Part shown: positions 60,765-64,000 of the stretch, piece after piece
Layout of the letters: the number at the start of each line of letters is the position of its first letter
How positions within the stretch are numbered: position 1 is the first letter of the stretch
Assembly: GCF_022201045.2 (NCBI RefSeq)
Contig: NC_068557.1
Span: forward strand, 32,651,501 to 32,715,500
Direction: 5' to 3'
DNA from: Citrus sinensis
Taxonomy: Eukaryota; Streptophyta; Magnoliopsida; Sapindales; Rutaceae
Length of the DNA: 64,000 nt
The notes under the pieces: model-generated
What the model saw: the letters and a program-made list of their open reading frames with translations, nothing else
What the model was told of the DNA's origin: nothing
Databases searched by the model: none
Translations under genes and position numbers: made by a program

Positions 60765-62257
60765 ATGAGTTTGAGGTTTAGAGCAAAGGAAAAGGAAGCG
60801 AAAGCGAACCCAGACGATGATGATGAGAAGAACCAGAAAAAACAACGAATGGTTGTGGATCTGGGAAATGGAAGTGAAGTTATTTATTTTCCAAGAATTA
60901 TAAAAATGGAGGATTCTTGGAAATTCTTTGATTACCTCAACAATCGAATCCCTTGGAACAGACCCACCATTCGCGTCTTCGGTCGATCTTGCCTTCAGGT
61001 AGTCATTCATTATGATTATTATTATCATCAGCATCATCATTTATCGTCTACTACTTATTATTATTTGCAATTCTATGTTTGCTTTGTTTGTTCTTTTCCT
61101 GTAAATCTGAGATTGAGAGCGGATGTCTTGCGTATGAATAGATTATGACTATGATTCTTTTGCTTTGCTATGCTCTGGGAAATGGGAAGGGCTTTTAATT
61201 TGCTTAAGTAGCAGTGATGGTTTTTGTTGTGGCTGCAGGTAGCCTGCATCAGTACGGTGAGTGGTATACAAATTTTGCTCAAATTCATCTTGAATGCTGC
61301 AATTAATTAGCCTCCTACCTGCGTAGCCTATTTATATAGTTGCATTTGCAGAATTGTGCTTTCTAATTGCAATTGCGTGCTTTCTGGTGCAGCCTAGAGA
61401 CACATGTTATGTTGCTAGTGAAGGAGTGACACAATTAATTTACAGTGGCTACAGGCCACATCCATATTCTTGGGATGATTTTCCTCCCCTCAAGGACATT
61501 TTGGACATAGTAAGTCTCATATAATGAAATGTAACTGAACATCACCTCACATCACATTACGACACAGTAACTTGGCCCGCTTCACTTAAGTTTATGTGTA
61601 CCTACTATCTAATTTGTTTGTTTACCTACTTCTTGAAGGTCCTCAAAGTGCTTCCTGGGAGTAGATTTAACAGCTTATTATTGAATAGGTATAAAGGTGG
61701 CAATGACTATGTAGGTTGGCATGCCGATGATGAGAAGCTTTATGGATCCACTCCCGAGATTGCCTCTGTTTCATTTGGATGTGAGCGCGACTTCTTGTTG
61801 AAGATTAAGCCAAGTAAATCATCCCAAGATCCAATATGAACATCTTCTCATCCTTAGAATGTTGTTACTGGTTATATAATTATTTATTTAGTTATTATTA
61901 AAGGTGTTTTGATCTGCACAGAGTCATGAATGCATTGAACCTCTTGTTTGATTGATTATATTGGTTGACCATGAGGAAGCTTTGTATTTGTGGTTAAACT
62001 ATTACTAATGAACTAGCAGTAGAGCAGTGATTCACGGAATTCTGTTGTTATCACTAGATAGAAGAACTGATGATGAACCTGTGAGCAAGCGTTTGAAGAA
62101 GAAAGGCAACTTGGATCAGCACTCATTCACACTAAAGCATGGATCAATGTTGGTGATGAGAGGCTACACACAGCGGGATTGGATACACTCGGTTCCTAGG
62201 CGTGCAAAAGCAGAGTCTACTCGAATCAACCTCACCTTCAGGCATGTTCTGCAGTAG
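60765..62257 (+). CDS. ALKBH2: ALKBH2-type DNA repair dioxygenase
   Basis: Exons 60765-60998, (61239-61256 optional), 61393-61509, 61639-61813 and 62058-62257 give 241 residues, or 247 with the 18-nt microexon. It matches AlkB homologue 2: PWNRPTIRVFGRSCLQ, PRDTCYVASEG, YSWDDFPPLKDIL, LPGSRFNSLLLNRY. The iron ligands are His145 and Asp147 (WHADDE) and His219 (DWIHSVPRR), with the 2-oxoglutarate-binding RINLTFR near the end. It removes methyl groups from 1-methyladenine and 3-methylcytosine in nuclear DNA using Fe(II) and 2-oxoglutarate. The last acceptor is uncertain: 62028 is also open and adds ten residues, and a TACTAAT branch site lies at 62003. Two short upstream ATG frames (60752 and 60760) may lie in the leader. 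Confidence 0.9.
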
Positions 62258-62990
62258 CCTAGGTCCTGGGATTAATGGAAAGTGTAGCCTTTTTTTTTAC
62301 TATTTTTTGATTCTGTGAATTAGGCATTAGAAGAGACTAAACCTTGTCCTCGTAACAGCCAGAGCCAGTGACCAAAATTGAGGTTTTGTAGCATTGTTTG
62401 CTGCTGTTGCTGTAACTGGTGATCTTGGATTCACTGAGAATGATTTATAATGTGACTCCCAGATTGATGTATTTAAATCAAGCTAATCCAACAGATTACT
62501 TTGAATGATTTATATTGTGACTCCCAGATTGATGTATTTAAATCAAGCCAAGCCAATAGATTCCATTGGATATGGACATCGTTTGGTCATCTCCCGCCCC
62601 CTAAGTGAATGATAAACAGGTTCCGGAGAGTCTTAACCGCCGATTGGTATCTCACTCGTCTCAACCGACTTCCACTAGTATAAACAGTTATCACTTAATA
62701 ATGCCACATCATCTGCCAATCGTGTAAATAAATAACAAAGAAATTTTACAAGCCCCTTATTATTTATTTCGCCTATAAATGTAAATTACCCATAAGACCG
62801 ATGTTCATGTTGGCGTTGGGAATAAACAAATCAGTGAGATTTCTTTAGTTTAAAAATAAAAGCAATTTCCAACTCGTCACACGCATGAACATGATGTCAG
62901 CGATGAGTCATATATTAATCTCTTGTTACTCTTTCCAATGTATGTGCGAAAGAATCGCTCATGATCCATTCATTTTACACACAAGCACAA
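62258..62990. other. 3' region of ALKBH2 and intergenic DNA
   Basis: No gene is seen. A ~63-bp tandem near-duplication (about 62439-62563) repeats GAATGATTTATA, TGTGACTCCCAGATTGATGT and ATTTAAATCAAGC in the probable 3' UTR or just past it. Confidence 0.6.
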
Positions 62991-62996
62991 CACGAT

Positions 62997-64000
62997 GGGG
63001 TTTTTAATTAAATATCCTTTAATAGTTTCAAAATTATTTAAATATTCCCTCCCTTTTTTGTTTTTATGAATACCCTAACAAATGTGAGCAAAGTCAGAAA
63101 TATCCTTAATGAATGCATCAAATTCACTCAATGAATTGTCTTCATATTTCTTTCCTCATTTCTTTCACCCAAATCTATTTTTGCTGCCGATTCTTTCAAA
63201 ATCTCTTAGAATCTCTCAAAATCTCTCATAATTTCTTACACAAATACAATTATGTATTCATTTCTTTAACACCAAATCTTTCTTTAAAGGTGCATTGCTT
63301 ATTAAACAACTCAATAAGGTATGTTAATGTTGTTGGGTTTTAAATTTTTTAATTTTTAGGAAAATTTAGAAATTTTCCTCACATTACAATGTTTTATTTT
63401 CACCATTTTTTCTTATACGTAGAAATATATGCAATGTAGGTTGTTTAATTATTTTTTCCAGCAATATAACTTATTTATGGCGAAAATGTTTCGAGTCGTG
63501 CATTCTTTTGATACCGTGTACGTCATATAGTTAGTCATGTAGGTCGTGTAAGTAATATAGTCGTGTAAGTCGTATAGGTCATGTAAGAAATATAGTCGTG
63601 TAGGTCATGTAAGAAATATAGTCGTGTAAGTCGTGTAAGTAATATAGTCGTGTAGGTCATGTAGGTCGTGTAGTTACTTGTATATGAAATTTAATATCAT
63701 TGTTTTTATTGTATCATCAGATATGGTTTTGGTACGTGTGCCTATTCTCTTCAATGGTAAATGGATTGAGCAAAATGACGAGTATAAGTTCAAAGGTTCA
63801 AAGGCTAAAGGGATAATGATACCACGATCGACAACATATGCCGAATTGGTGGAGCAGATAGCTGAAGTTATTGATATAGATACTTCGGAATTCGAAATCA
63901 CAATGAAGTTCAAACTTAAGACATATGATCCTATGCCACCAGTTACAATTCAAACCAATAATGATGTGGAATTTTTTTAGATTCTAATTTAATTTCACTT
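62997..64000 (+). mobile_element. Left part of a Mutator-like (MULE) transposon, cut by the window edge
   Basis: The frame 63723-63980 (85 codons, MVLVRVPILFNGKWIEQND...) is the PB1-like N-terminal domain found at the start of plant MULE transposases; the landmarks are GIMIPRSTTYAELVEQIAEV, EFEITMKFKLKTY and PPVTIQTNNDVEFF. It probably follows a leader intron (acceptor ATCAG at 63720). The frame closes right after VEFF, where relatives usually continue, so this copy is probably defective or spliced onward outside the window. The left boundary near 62997 (GGGGTTTTTAATTAAATATC) is a guess. Confidence 0.6.
63515..63680 (+). repeat. GTCGTGTAAGTAATATA-type minisatellite
   Basis: Roughly nine to twelve short units built from GTCGTGTAGG/AAGT, TCATGTAAGAAATATA and similar pieces, directly upstream of the MULE coding start. 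Its position in the 5' part of the element suggests it is the element's own subterminal repeat. Confidence 0.8.

Noticed and set aside
63515-63680. Short regularly repeated units considered as a CRISPR-like array
   Set aside because: Units are contiguous with no unique spacers, and the genome is a plant nuclear one; it is a minisatellite.

Overview
The window is nuclear DNA of a flowering plant. It is AT-rich, its genes carry many short GT-AG introns, and there is no organelle or bacterial gene structure. The protein set (OPT3-type transporter, SnRK1 beta subunit, mitochondrial acyl carrier protein, Ole e 1-like protein, Nudix hydrolase, trihelix factor, LEC1-LIKE, TRM10, PDS5, small C2 protein, ALKBH2) is that of a core eudicot. 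My guess is a woody rosid such as Citrus, but that is inference and no sequence seen here proves it.

Layout. 3.6-6.7 kb: OPT3-like iron/copper transporter (+). 7.8-10.1 kb: SnRK1 beta-2 subunit (-). 12.5-13.0 kb: mitochondrial acyl carrier protein (+). 13.5-15.2 kb: secreted Ole e 1-like protein (-). 15.2-18.6 kb: no gene seen. 18.6-21.4 kb: nine coding exons of a Nudix hydrolase (-). 21.7-23.6 kb: hAT-like transposon debris between two copies of a ~165 bp repeat. 24.0-25.75 kb: single-trihelix DNA-binding protein (+). 26.9-27.1 kb: 58-residue hydrophobic protein (-). 28.9-31.1 kb: LEC1-LIKE/NF-YB6, two exons around a 1.5 kb intron rich in AT repeats (+). 31.7-33.3 kb: TRM10 tRNA methyltransferase (-). 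33.3-42.9 kb: a 9.6 kb AT-rich transposon graveyard with a nested hAT-in-MITE, a tandem-repeat foldback element and a dispersed ~140 bp repeat. 43.0-54.6 kb: 33-exon PDS5 cohesin regulator (+). 55.7-57.6 kb: small C2-domain protein (+). 57.6-60.7 kb: more MITE and tandem-repeat debris. 60.8-62.3 kb: ALKBH2-type DNA repair dioxygenase (+). From about 63.0 kb: left end of a Mutator-like (MULE) transposon that runs out of the window.

The genes are independent single-copy housekeeping, developmental and transport genes, not a pathway cluster. The order is informative, though. From memory of the Arabidopsis gene list, OPT3 and AKINbeta2 are neighbours on chromosome 4, and the mtACP3 to C2 series follows the At5g47630-At5g47710 order. 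The window therefore looks like two ancestral microsyntenic blocks joined together. I found no convincing undescribed biological system. The most unusual items are the nested and foldback repeat structures at 37-41 kb, very short upstream ORFs in several leaders, and an 18-nt in-frame microexon candidate in ALKBH2.
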